Notes: generated by a model not told the origin, from the sequence alone. DNA of 22,843 nucleotides from Erysipelotrichaceae bacterium (GCA_019415435.1 DXZE01000034.1:1-22843), one strand, 5' to 3'. Positions 15,923 to 22,828 are shown, counted from the stretch's first letter. Translations and numbers: made by a program.

Positions 15923-15950
15923 CTTCTCCTCCATCTGATTGAACAGGTGA

Positions 15951-15959
15951 ATTATAGCA
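15951..15959 (-). promoter_or_regulatory. extended -10 promoter of purC
   Basis: The minus strand reads TGCTATAAT, identical to the hpf element, about 29 bp upstream of the purC start. The -35 region is poor. The leader would be about 22 nt. Confidence 0.6.
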
Positions 15960-15994
15960 TTAACCTTATGATGTTTTTAAAGGAATTGTATGAT

Positions 15995-16798
15995 TCAGCC
16001 TGTATATGTATCAGAGGAATTGTTTCCAGGTAATGTATGACTCTCTCCAGAGCTCTCACTGCCAGATGAGAAAGAGGAACTTTCTACTAATTCCACATTG
16101 ATATCTTTCTCTTCCTGATCACGCAGAACAGTGATTTTTAAGGTATCACCAGGTTTCTTTCCAGAAAGGAATGATTTGATTTCTTCAATGCTGGAAACAC
16201 TTGTTCCATCCAGTTTTTCAATGATATCACCTGTCTGTATACCGGCAGATTCAGCCTTGGAATTATCGGAGAATCCTTCTACAACAACGCCATCATCGCT
16301 GCTTCTTACCAGAACGCCAAGGGCAGCACTGGTATTATCTGTTTCAGGCTGTCCAGGGAATCCTCCAAAATCTCCCCTGAACTGCGGCATGTTTTCCTGT
16401 GAATTCTCTTGTGAAGAAACTGGTTGTTCTTTTTGGGCACGCGCGTCATATGCCAGCCAGCCGCCGCCAAAACCACATAATCCGCAGATCACAAAGGTGA
16501 TAATATACTGCAGTATCTTCTTACCTGTGATCGTATGTTTCTTCTTACCTTCTACCGTTATTGTTAATGGCTTCTTTGGGGAAACAGGAGCTGTTCCTGT
16601 ACCAGGCTGGTTCTCTGTGGAGGCTGTCTGCGTATTAACAGTTTCGGTATTTTGTGATGATGCAGAAGCCTCGTTTGTTTGCTGGGGAGTATCTTCTTTC
16701 ACTGGTTCTGCATTATTAACAGGATTCTGCCAGTTTACATCTTCGGCATGATTATCAGATGCAGAATTGTTATTTATATTTGTATTTTCTTCATTCAT
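15995..16798 (-). CDS. single-pass membrane protein with an extracellular PDZ domain and no protease domain
   Basis: A 267-residue protein with an AAGGAAG ribosome-binding site. Residues 1-75 are a disordered Asn/Gln/Thr/Glu-rich cytoplasmic stretch. A basic patch (GKKKHTITGKK) precedes one membrane helix at about 95-116. A short Gln/Gly-rich linker leads to a PDZ domain (about 157-238): ALGVLV, AESAGIQTGDIIEKLDGTSV and DTLKITVLRD are its classic landmarks. A Ser-rich tail ends the protein. The overall plan is that of HtrA/DegP-like surface proteases of Firmicutes, but the trypsin-like domain that should lie between membrane helix and PDZ is missing, with only about 40 residues there. It may be an adaptor or decoy that binds protein C-termini outside the cell; that is inference. 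It is divergent from the HAD gene. Confidence 0.82.
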   Translation of the reverse strand: MNEENTNINNNSASDNHAEDVNWQNPVNNAEPVKEDTPQQTNEASASSQNTETVNTQTASTENQPGTGTAPVSPKKPLTITVEGKKKHTITGKKILQYIITFVICGLCGFGGGWLAYDARAQKEQPVSSQENSQENMPQFRGDFGGFPGQPETDNTSAALGVLVRSSDDGVVVEGFSDNSKAESAGIQTGDIIEKLDGTSVSSIEEIKSFLSGKKPGDTLKITVLRDQEEKDINVELVESSSFSSGSESSGESHTLPGNNSSDTYTG

Positions 16799-16878
16799 GA
16801 TAACTCTTCCTTTCTTTTATGCATACATAACATACTTTCTGAATGTGAACATTTATTGAACAAACAGTAAAGATTCTC

Positions 16879-16887
16879 TGATACAAT
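16879..16887 (+). promoter_or_regulatory. extended -10 promoter of the HAD phosphatase gene
   Basis: TGATACAAT matches TGnTATAAT with one change, 21 bp before the start codon. TTGAAC lies upstream at a spacing of about 20 bp, longer than ideal. Confidence 0.5.
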
Positions 16888-16908
16888 AGAGCACGTTGGA
16901 GAATAAGA

Positions 16909-17553
16909 ATGGAAAATAAATCAGTGATATTTGATCTGGATGGTGTATTAACAGATTCTGGCGAAGGGATTATCAAAAGCGTACAATATGCCTTTCGTAC
17001 ATTAGGTATGGATGTGCCTCCTTATGACCAGTTAAGTGTCTTTATCGGTCCGCCATTATCTGAAACTTTTCCCAAATTTGGTGTAGAAAAAGGCAGAGTT
17101 GACGAAGCAATAGAAGCTTTCCGTAAAAGATATCTTGTCAAAGGAAAGTTTGAAAACAAACCTTATCCCGGTATAGAGAAACTGCTTGCAGAATTGAATG
17201 CAGCAGGATCTCATTTATATGTCGCAACCTCAAAAGCAGAACCAGTGGCACTGGAGATTCTTGCAAAATTTGATTTAACGGATTATTTCGAACAGATTGC
17301 AGGTGCTTCTATGGACCGCACAAGAGAAACAAAGTCCGCAGTAATTTCTTATCTGTTAAGTACACATCATATTCAGGCAGAAGACTGCATTATGGTTGGT
17401 GATACAGCATATGATGTAACTGGTGCGAAAGAAAACGGCATACCATGTATTGGCGTATCCTGGGGATATGGAAAATGTGAAGATATGCTGAAAGCAGGTG
17501 CCATTGGCATAGCAGATACAATGGATCAGTTAAAAGAAAAGATCATCGGTTAA
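16909..17553 (+). CDS. HAD-superfamily phosphatase, phosphoglycolate phosphatase-like
   Basis: A 214-residue soluble hydrolase with a GGAG site before the ATG. Motif I is IFDLDGVLTDSGEG (nucleophile Asp9, acid/base Asp11). The small helical cap follows (about 15-85). Motif II is YVATSKAEP with Ser108, motif III is Lys142, and motif IV is IMVGDTAYDVTGAKENG with Asp165 and Asp169. All catalytic residues are present. The layout matches the Gph/PpaX/beta-phosphoglucomutase-like subgroup; the substrate cannot be fixed from sequence. Its TAA stop overlaps the stop of the convergent SseB-like gene, and there is no terminator between them. Confidence 0.9.
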   Translation: MENKSVIFDLDGVLTDSGEGIIKSVQYAFRTLGMDVPPYDQLSVFIGPPLSETFPKFGVEKGRVDEAIEAFRKRYLVKGKFENKPYPGIEKLLAELNAAGSHLYVATSKAEPVALEILAKFDLTDYFEQIAGASMDRTRETKSAVISYLLSTHHIQAEDCIMVGDTAYDVTGAKENGIPCIGVSWGYGKCEDMLKAGAIGIADTMDQLKEKIIG

Positions 17554-17975
17554 GAGTCTTTCTTAACAGTATGATCTTTGAGCCATTTCTGCATGGCATT
17601 CATAATTTCTTCTTTAGAGACTAAGACTGTATTTTCATTTTTCTGATAGTTTAAGGTAATACCGCCAAAATCAGAATTATTGTAAATAGAGTCAAGAAGT
17701 TTTTTTAATGGCAGAATATATGCATGTTTACCCTGACATTTATTAAAGGCTATCATCGATGAATAGACATGAAAGTAATAGCGGTGATCAATTGTGACCT
17801 GAATGTGCGCAGGATTCACCTGTCCGTCTGACAGTTTTTCACCATCAATGATAATATCTTCATTCCGCAGAATAATTGCGACAAGCTCTTCTAATAAAGC
17901 ATCACTGTTCTCCTCTGATGCTTTTTTCATATATTTATCAACCAGATATTCTAGTTTCAGATTTGTTGCGGCCAT
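17550..17975 (-). CDS. SseB-like domain protein
   Basis: A 141-residue soluble protein with an AGAGGT ribosome-binding site. The middle part, HRYYFHVYSSMIAFNKCQGK, followed by SDFGGITLNYQKNENTVLVSKEEI, resembles the SseB N-terminal domain. Those proteins share a beta-strand ending near an S/T, then a glycine-rich strand with Asn and a final helix. The N-terminal 60 residues are helical and then carry a short beta region. The function of SseB-like proteins in Gram-positives is unknown. It is the last gene of a minus-strand cluster, 12 nt after the CpXC gene, and shares stop-codon bases with the HAD gene on the other strand. The family call is moderate. Confidence 0.6.
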   Translation of the reverse strand: MAATNLKLEYLVDKYMKKASEENSDALLEELVAIILRNEDIIIDGEKLSDGQVNPAHIQVTIDHRYYFHVYSSMIAFNKCQGKHAYILPLKKLLDSIYNNSDFGGITLNYQKNENTVLVSKEEIMNAMQKWLKDHTVKKDS

Positions 17976-17987
17976 AAATACCTCTGA

Positions 17988-18605
17988 TCAGGATAACATC
18001 TGATCCTTTCTTACAGCATGCAGAGCCCATGTATCATCTACTCTTTCCGAGACAGCATATTCGGGAGAGAGGTTCGTTATAAATGTCTCTTTCACATCTT
18101 CATACATATCCTGAGAAAATGTGGTTGTGCCATATTCTTCCCCTTCAGATAATATCAGAAAGTGATTGTTTCCCTCTTCATCAGGTGAAAAGATAATATC
18201 GGATATTTCAATATCTTTATCTTCTGATACTACAAGCAGATTCATCAGTTTCATGATTTCAATAACCCTGTCATCCAGTCCCTGATCAAAGATAAATATC
18301 TTTTCGATCATTTCGACTGGCTCATAAACAATGCGCTGCCTTAAAAATGAATCTTTAAGGCCTGGTTTATGTGTTCCGTTTTTTTTACATAAATGCAATG
18401 CATATCCCTTTTCTGTGTCTTTATAAAAGAATTCCCAGAGAATCAGATTTTTATGTCCGCACTCTGGACATGATTTCAGAAATATACTGCCGGTTTTGAC
18501 ATCATCTGCTTCAGAAGGATTCTTCTGAGCGTCAATTATTTCAGGAAGACTGATGTCAAAAGAAGATCCGCATTGTTCACATATAAACTGTTGTGTTTCG
18601 TTCAT
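17988..18605 (-). CDS. CpXC domain zinc-binding protein
   Basis: A 205-residue soluble protein. Its N-terminus has FICEQCGSSFDISLPEIIDA and, after about 40 residues, SCPECGHKNLILWEFFYKD. These two CxxC knuckles, with the aromatic/acidic stretch after the second, match the CpXC domain, a zinc-binding domain of unknown function found in many Firmicutes. The remaining 130 residues are acidic and show no recognisable motif. The start codon lies one base after the stop of the Ig-like gene, indicating coupled translation; an AGAGGCAGG stretch may serve as ribosome-binding site. It probably acts with the neighbouring Ig-like and SseB-like proteins, but no function can be assigned. Confidence 0.72.
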   Translation of the reverse strand: MNETQQFICEQCGSSFDISLPEIIDAQKNPSEADDVKTGSIFLKSCPECGHKNLILWEFFYKDTEKGYALHLCKKNGTHKPGLKDSFLRQRIVYEPVEMIEKIFIFDQGLDDRVIEIMKLMNLLVVSEDKDIEISDIIFSPDEEGNNHFLILSEGEEYGTTTFSQDMYEDVKETFITNLSPEYAVSERVDDTWALHAVRKDQMLS

Positions 18606-18606
18606 A

Positions 18607-19338
18607 CTAACTGCCTGCCTCTACCATTTTTTCTAATACACTTTTTTCAACATCCACATAAATGGATGCTTCAGATTCATTGCCATTCTTATCATATGCT
18701 TCTATTTTCACCGTATAATTGCCACCCCTGACTGTGTTGACATCCGAGTCAATGAGATAGAATCCAGCATCATAGCGTCCTTCTGAATTTAACGGCCGCT
18801 TTTTTGTTACTTCCATAAGATTACCATCAACAGGATCTTTGACAGATTCTATGTAGTCATCAGGATTAAATGCTTCATCATTCTTTAAGGATATGCTGTC
18901 CTTTTTCAATGTAATGACAGGAGGCTGCGTATCTTTTACGGTATATGTTTCTACTTCCGTTCTGGCTGCTCTGTCACCATAAATATCAACACTGGAATAT
19001 GTAATCGTTACGATTGTTTCTCCGATAACCGATGTATCAATTGTCTCCGGCTCAATTTTCAGATCATCTTCACTGGTAATATAATCTTTTAAATCAATAA
19101 TGCCGGTTCCATATTCAAATGTATTGATCTCTTCACCCGTATCATCAGTTTTATAATGGACCTCAAGCTTATTACGGGTATTCTCCTTTGCCTTTTTGCG
19201 CTTTACCTCACGTACTTCCTTTTGTTCAGGAGACTGGAACCATTGTATGAATTTATATGTTCCAAACAAAGCAATGGATACAAATATCAGAACAGATAAT
19301 AATTTATATAAAAAGTGTTTTTTCTTCATGAATTTCAT
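18607..19338 (-). CDS. membrane-anchored extracellular protein with bacterial Ig-like domains
   Basis: A 243-residue protein. A basic start (MKFMKKKHFLYK) leads into one membrane helix (about 10-28), so the rest should face outward. Two beta-rich units follow: about 55-132, ending VETYTVKD, and about 133-235, opening with TQPPVITLKKDSISLKNDEAF. The second matches the DUF5011-type bacterial Ig-like pattern (D-x-x-x-P-x-I) and contains DKNGNESEASIYVDV at its end. There is no enzyme motif or wall-anchoring signal. No clear Shine-Dalgarno precedes the ATG; the only purine-rich stretch lies in an upstream hairpin. It is followed after one base by the CpXC gene. The role is unknown, possibly envelope binding or sensing. 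Confidence 0.72.
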   Translation of the reverse strand: MKFMKKKHFLYKLLSVLIFVSIALFGTYKFIQWFQSPEQKEVREVKRKKAKENTRNKLEVHYKTDDTGEEINTFEYGTGIIDLKDYITSEDDLKIEPETIDTSVIGETIVTITYSSVDIYGDRAARTEVETYTVKDTQPPVITLKKDSISLKNDEAFNPDDYIESVKDPVDGNLMEVTKKRPLNSEGRYDAGFYLIDSDVNTVRGGNYTVKIEAYDKNGNESEASIYVDVEKSVLEKMVEAGS

Positions 19339-19347
19339 TACATCAAA

Positions 19348-19373
19348 AGAGGCAGCTGAATGCTGTCTCCTCT
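19348..19373 (-). terminator. hairpin between the SSB-like and Ig-like genes
   Basis: On the minus strand AGAGG-AGA-CAGC pairs with GCTG-CCTCT (9 bp with a 3-nt bulge), followed by TTTT. It may be a weak terminator for the upstream genes or a leader structure of the Ig-like gene, since it contains the only purine-rich AGAGGAG stretch near that start. Confidence 0.5.
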
Positions 19374-19379
19374 ATTATA
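19374..19379 (-). promoter_or_regulatory. possible -10 box of the Ig-like/CpXC/SseB-like genes
   Basis: The minus strand reads TATAAT two bases after the SSB-like stop codon and 35 bp before the Ig-like start. No good -35 is seen. If used, the downstream hairpin would lie at the very 5' end of the transcript. Confidence 0.35.
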
Positions 19380-19380
19380 G

Positions 19381-19875
19381 TTACTTTTGTGGAATTAATC
19401 CGCTGTTAAGAGAAACATGCTTTTCTCTTCTTGCTCTGCCAAGACGGAACATGCCGGAAACGGTAATGCTTACCTCAGGCTGTCTGCCCGGATATTTTTC
19501 TTCATTATTGGCCCTTACATAGGCTCTTCCCTGTATTAACAGACGATCTCCTTCTTCATATTGATAAATTTCATCTGCGCGCCAGTCTCTTGCGGTAAAT
19601 GAAACAATATCTCTGGAGCCCTCTTCATTATGTTCATGTCTGTAGTCACGACAGTTCAGCTCATTTAACAAAGTGGAAATCTTGCGGTCCTGATTATAAA
19701 TAGACAGTCTTCCAAATGCCATCTTCTGATCGTTGTTTTCACCTAAATCCGTACGGATATGCACAACGCCTTCTTCTTCAATTGTCCCGATCATTGTGAC
19801 GTAGTAACAGATAATCTGAGCGTCATGATCACGAATTGTCTCAAATGAGAAATAATCTTTATGTCTGTCAGTCAT
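19381..19875 (-). CDS. SSB-like OB-fold protein
   Basis: A 164-residue soluble protein with a strong AGGAGG site. The pattern VTMIGTIEEEGV, then FGRLSIYNQ, then IVSFTARDWRADEIYQYEEGDRLLIQGRAYVRA follows the strand order of single-stranded DNA-binding proteins (a G-x-I strand, a conserved F-x-A-W-x-x-x-A-E segment, then G-D-x-x-x-x-x-G-R). It lacks the standard MINxVxLxGRL start, and instead has an extra loop around residues 70-95. The acidic C-terminal peptide that recruits partners in housekeeping SSB is absent: this protein ends SLNSGLIPQK after a basic stretch (RLGRARREK). It is therefore unlikely to be the main SSB. It lies 11 nt after the MYG1 gene and is probably cotranscribed. Confidence 0.6.
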   Translation of the reverse strand: MTDRHKDYFSFETIRDHDAQIICYYVTMIGTIEEEGVVHIRTDLGENNDQKMAFGRLSIYNQDRKISTLLNELNCRDYRHEHNEEGSRDIVSFTARDWRADEIYQYEEGDRLLIQGRAYVRANNEEKYPGRQPEVSITVSGMFRLGRARREKHVSLNSGLIPQK

Positions 19876-19886
19876 GTTACCTCCTG

Positions 19887-20870
19887 TTAATCCTGTTTTG
19901 TTCTGAGAGCTGTCTGAGCCATTTTAATAGCGCCTTCTTTTGTGTCTGCCCCGGCAAGGAATCCGGATGGATGGCAGAACTTTGCATCTGCGACCCCGCA
20001 TACCTCAGCTAATTCACTGCCGCGTAATCCATACCACGATGATGGAAACGGATGACGATAAGATGTACGGTCATCCATATCCTGCAGAACACACTGTACG
20101 TTATATCCTCCTCTGAGGGCTGGAGAAATGACATACCATATATCCTGTGCTTTCGGGTTATGAAATGACTGGTTATTCAATACGCTCTGCCATGGCGCAA
20201 AATGATCCAGAATCATCAGATGATCACCACTGTAATCAATATTCTGAAGAATGTAATTTCTTGAATCACATGCGTCTATGATGGAATCAAGGCGATTCAG
20301 GAATATATCTCTGGCAAAATCCATCGCATCCAGAAATGCATCGTCCGGATTGCGGTCAGATTCCCATGTAGGATTAAAGTCACCTATGACTTCACTGATT
20401 GTAAATGGTATTTTTGATTGAGATACAATCTCATGTTTTTCATCATCAGTGATATCTGTCATTTCATTCATGCAGTCAGCTACCGGATCAAAGCCATTAT
20501 CTGAAGCATCAATGCCAAGAATCAAAGATTTCTCAATACGGCTGTACACAGTATCATAATAAGCTTCCGGGCAGTTTTCTGCCTGAAGGATATCCTTGTA
20601 GTATTTCTTCCATACAAGACCACAGGCAGCGTAAGGAATATTTGTGCCGGGATGACATCCGTTTTTTTCACGAGACTCTGGCGTATGATGATCAAGTTCA
20701 CCACCACCAATATCAAAAATAATCCAGTTTGCCTTATCCTGTGGAATTGTTTCATCACCACCACGAGTCACGTGTACTTTATCCGTAATTAACGACAGCA
20801 TAGCCGCCGCAAAAACATCATCTGCGTGGAACTTTCCATTATGTGTATATAAATTTAATTCTGAAACCAT
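19887..20870 (-). CDS. MYG1 family protein (UPF0160, DHH-like putative exonuclease)
   Basis: A 327-residue protein. The start MVSELNLYTHNGKFHADDVFAAAML carries the family's metal motif (His10, His15, Asp17, Asp18). IIFDIGGGELDHHTPESR adds Asp53 and the DHH triplet at 60-62. Human MYG1 is a 3'-5' RNA exonuclease of this family, and the bacterial members have the same length and motifs. The C-terminal part ends with LRGSELAEVCGVADAKFCHPSGFLAGADTKEGAIKMA, also typical. It is the first gene of a minus-strand cluster, with a promoter of the TTTTCA-N17-TATAAT type and a palindrome at the predicted start of transcription. The ribosome-binding site is weak (GAAG). Nucleic acid cleavage fits with the next gene being an SSB-like protein, but the target is unknown. 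Confidence 0.88.
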   Translation of the reverse strand: MVSELNLYTHNGKFHADDVFAAAMLSLITDKVHVTRGGDETIPQDKANWIIFDIGGGELDHHTPESREKNGCHPGTNIPYAACGLVWKKYYKDILQAENCPEAYYDTVYSRIEKSLILGIDASDNGFDPVADCMNEMTDITDDEKHEIVSQSKIPFTISEVIGDFNPTWESDRNPDDAFLDAMDFARDIFLNRLDSIIDACDSRNYILQNIDYSGDHLMILDHFAPWQSVLNNQSFHNPKAQDIWYVISPALRGGYNVQCVLQDMDDRTSYRHPFPSSWYGLRGSELAEVCGVADAKFCHPSGFLAGADTKEGAIKMAQTALRTKQD

Positions 20871-20905
20871 AGTACTTCAATATTCCCAAATTATACGAAA
20901 TTATG

Positions 20906-20931
20906 ATAACAATGTCTGTTAACAGTGTTAT
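20906..20931. promoter_or_regulatory. palindrome at the MYG1 transcription start (possible operator)
   Basis: The perfect 10-bp palindrome CTGTTAACAG (20916-20925) is flanked by ATAACA and TGTTAT, which also pair if 4 nt on one side are skipped. It begins right beside the -10 box and covers the expected start site, a typical place for a repressor site. The binding protein is unknown. Confidence 0.45.
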
Positions 20932-20958
20932 TATAGTATCTCTTAAAAAGAATGAAAA
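20930..20958 (-). promoter_or_regulatory. promoter of the MYG1 gene cluster
   Basis: On the minus strand TTTTCA (20953-20958) and TATAAT (20930-20935) are 17 bp apart. The -10 box is perfect and the -35 box matches four of six bases. A second TATAAT lies nearer the gene but lacks a -35. Confidence 0.55.
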
Positions 20959-20987
20959 GAAGAAATATAAGTCCTGTTAGAAGATTA

Positions 20988-21857
20988 TTATCTCTTATCC
21001 ATATTCTCTTTTACTGGCTGGCACTTTTCAAATATGAAGATATCACACTGTTTATCGTATTTCTGTATTGCATCAATACTTCTGGCGGTCCAGGCAACAG
21101 AAGTATTATGAAACAGTTTAAAACAGATCAATCTTGCAAGACTGTTCATATATTTGATGTCATATGCGATGAAATCCGGTTTTGTAAGAAAATTAAACAT
21201 CAGGTTCTGGGTCATAAAATAAATAAGAAGATGATGCATACGGTCTTTACGGTAAGAAAGATAATGCGAGGCAAGCTGTCCTCTGATAACCTCAGGATGA
21301 TGTTTTTTGAACCAGATAAGACCATAAGGATTGAAAGATTCAATACAGTAAATCCCTTTATAATTTCTTAGCATGGGATCAATAATCTCACACAGGTCAT
21401 ATCCCTTGTCTCCTGTATCAATCTTTAACTCTATGATGAGAGGAACCTGTCCGTGTATCAGATCCAGAAATGATGTAAAAGTAGGAATCACAGCATCACT
21501 GTCTAACAGATGAAAGCTTTGTAATTGTTTATATGTATAATCTGATACTTTGCCTTTTACAGGATTACCATCTTTGTCTCTGGAAACCCTTGTTAATGTA
21601 AAATCATGGAACACAACAGGAATTTTATCTTTGGTAAGCTGTACATCCATTTCAATGCCATAGTCATGATCTACAGCATATTGAAATGCCTGCATGGAAT
21701 TCTCTGGTGCGTTAGAGCCATTATCATAGAGTCCCCTATGCGCAAAAAAACGTTTCTTTTTTAATGCGTCAATAACTGAATCCTTACGGCCTGCAGGTTT
21801 CACCATAATGAGATACATCAGTATTAACAAAACTAAAACTAACAATAAGATTTTCAC
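20988..21857 (-). CDS. glycerophosphodiester phosphodiesterase, membrane-anchored
   Basis: A 289-residue enzyme that splits glycerophosphodiesters into glycerol 3-phosphate and an alcohol. It starts with GTG, preceded by AGGAG at good spacing. One N-terminal membrane helix (about 2-19) anchors it. The GDPD signature is complete: FFAHRGLYDNGSNAPENS (His40, Arg41, Glu52), YGIEMDVQLTKDKIPVVFHD (Glu69, Asp71, His84), then PLIIELKID and CIESFNPYGLIWFKK. Metal and catalytic residues are therefore intact. The active domain lies either outside or at the inner membrane face; the topology is not certain. Upstream, only 25 bp separate it from the start of the divergent recombinase-like gene. No terminator is visible at its 3' end, so its transcript may run into the MYG1 cluster. 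Confidence 0.93.
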   Translation of the reverse strand: MKILLLVLVLLILMYLIMVKPAGRKDSVIDALKKKRFFAHRGLYDNGSNAPENSMQAFQYAVDHDYGIEMDVQLTKDKIPVVFHDFTLTRVSRDKDGNPVKGKVSDYTYKQLQSFHLLDSDAVIPTFTSFLDLIHGQVPLIIELKIDTGDKGYDLCEIIDPMLRNYKGIYCIESFNPYGLIWFKKHHPEVIRGQLASHYLSYRKDRMHHLLIYFMTQNLMFNFLTKPDFIAYDIKYMNSLARLICFKLFHNTSVAWTARSIDAIQKYDKQCDIFIFEKCQPVKENMDKR

Positions 21858-21882
21858 ATTACTTCTCCTGAAAACGAATAAT

Positions 21883-22518
21883 ATGCGTTATGATTATCGC
21901 ATGGATTTGGATCTGACTGGCACAAAAAAAGAAATAGCAGACCTGATAGCACTTGTTAAAGGATGTCCTGCCTATACAAATATCAGAATCAGTTCCTACG
22001 ACCGTTTAAGCATGAATATTTATTCATGCCGTATTGAATTTGATTTTGATGAAACGGTACCAGGTGGAAAAGAATCACCTGATGTATTTGCTAAATACCA
22101 GCGGGCACTTCAAAGAGACAAAGGCGGATATGCCGGAGGCCGTGCTCCCTATGGATACAAAGCGGAAAATGGAACTTATATAATAAACCAGGATGAAGCA
22201 GATATCGTCCGTAAGATATTTGCAATGCGTGAGAGTCATCATTCTCTTAATCATATTGCTAATACATTGAATGATGAACATATACCTAGTGCAACTGGCA
22301 GAAAATGGCGATATACAGCTATACAATCCATTCTGAATAGCCGCAATACATACCTGGGCTATTATCATTATGGTAAGAATACACCATGGGTAAAAGGGAC
22401 ACATGAACCGATTCTGGATAAAAACATATATAAGCCTGATTTCCAGAAAAGTGGTTATAAAAATAAAGATGATTCATCCAGAATAACAAGGATAAACAAC
22501 AGACAAAAAAACAGCTGA
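21883..22518 (+). CDS. recombinase-domain protein without the serine resolvase catalytic domain
   Basis: A 211-residue protein, counting from MRYDYRMDLDLTG. Residues 82-165 match the DNA-binding 'recombinase' domain of large serine recombinases: GGYAGGRAPYGYKAENGTYIINQDEADIVRKIF, then SLNHIANTLNDEHIP, GRKWRYTAIQSILNSRNTYLGYYHYG. The catalytic resolvase domain that should precede it, with its nucleophilic serine, is absent. In its place is an 80-residue alpha/beta stretch (TKKEIADLIALV ... YSCRIEFDFDE) not seen in recombinases. The zinc ribbon that usually follows is also missing. The start is uncertain: no Shine-Dalgarno precedes 21883, and the frame is open upstream to 21808. It may be a domesticated DNA-binding protein or a remnant of an element; the clean reading frame and terminator favour a working gene. 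Confidence 0.7.
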   Translation: MRYDYRMDLDLTGTKKEIADLIALVKGCPAYTNIRISSYDRLSMNIYSCRIEFDFDETVPGGKESPDVFAKYQRALQRDKGGYAGGRAPYGYKAENGTYIINQDEADIVRKIFAMRESHHSLNHIANTLNDEHIPSATGRKWRYTAIQSILNSRNTYLGYYHYGKNTPWVKGTHEPILDKNIYKPDFQKSGYKNKDDSSRITRINNRQKNS

Positions 22519-22534
22519 ATCATATTTCCAGCTG
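22512..22534. terminator. terminator between the recombinase-domain and zinc-ribbon genes
   Basis: CAGCTG at 22512-22517 and 22529-22534 pair in an 8-bp stem with one G-T. On the minus strand seven T follow, giving a good terminator for the zinc-ribbon gene. On the plus strand it overlaps the stop codon of the recombinase-domain gene and is followed by only four T. Confidence 0.75.
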
Positions 22535-22543
22535 CATTTTAAA

Positions 22544-22747
22544 TTAGTCTTTTTTGCGAAGAGTATGTAAGAGTACACCGCAAGCTAGTATTGCACTTGC
22601 ACATAGAGATGCTTTGATAATCAGGTTCTTACGATCCTTCTTATCATTATTTTCTTCTACTGGTTCTTTCTCGAGTAACGGCTTGCGGCAGACCGGGCAA
22701 AAAGCAGCGTTATCCTTGACTTCACTTCCACAATAAGGACATTTCAT
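22544..22747 (-). CDS. small zinc-ribbon membrane protein
   Basis: A 67-residue protein with a perfect AGGAGG site. The N-terminus MKCPYCGSEVKDNAAFCPVCRKPL is a complete zinc ribbon (two CxxC pairs). An acidic then basic linker (about 26-42) leads to one membrane helix at about 44-62 and a short basic end (LRKKD). The protein therefore places a cytoplasmic zinc finger at the membrane. Such small proteins are common in Firmicutes, and their function is unknown. It ends at a strong terminator and appears to be a single-gene unit. Confidence 0.85.
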   Translation of the reverse strand: MKCPYCGSEVKDNAAFCPVCRKPLLEKEPVEENNDKKDRKNLIIKASLCASAILACGVLLHTLRKKD

Positions 22748-22769
22748 ATTATATTTCCTCCTGTAATAC

Positions 22770-22800
22770 GGTTATTAACCACTTTCACTATTATATAACC
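22770..22800. promoter_or_regulatory. divergent promoter region with palindrome
   Basis: The minus strand has TATAAT (at 22790-22795) upstream of the zinc-ribbon gene. GGTTATTAACC (22770-22780) is a perfect palindrome, and its half-site recurs as ATAACC at 22795-22800. This spacing could suit an operator. The evidence is the sequence pattern only. Confidence 0.35.
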
Positions 22801-22828
22801 AAAGGGAATAATAATAAAACAAAAAAAA

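Noticed and set aside
15923..15950. Purine riboswitch before purC
   Set aside because: The predicted leader is only about 22 nt, too short for a purine aptamer of roughly 65-70 nt.
16131..16751. 206-codon plus-strand open frame opposite the PDZ protein gene
   Set aside because: It mirrors the PDZ gene in the antisense direction, has no Shine-Dalgarno, and its translation is Ser/Pro/Val-rich without motifs.
20952..21371. 139-codon plus-strand open frame across the phosphodiesterase 3' end
   Set aside because: Antisense to a well-recognised GDPD domain; no start signal and no recognisable protein features.
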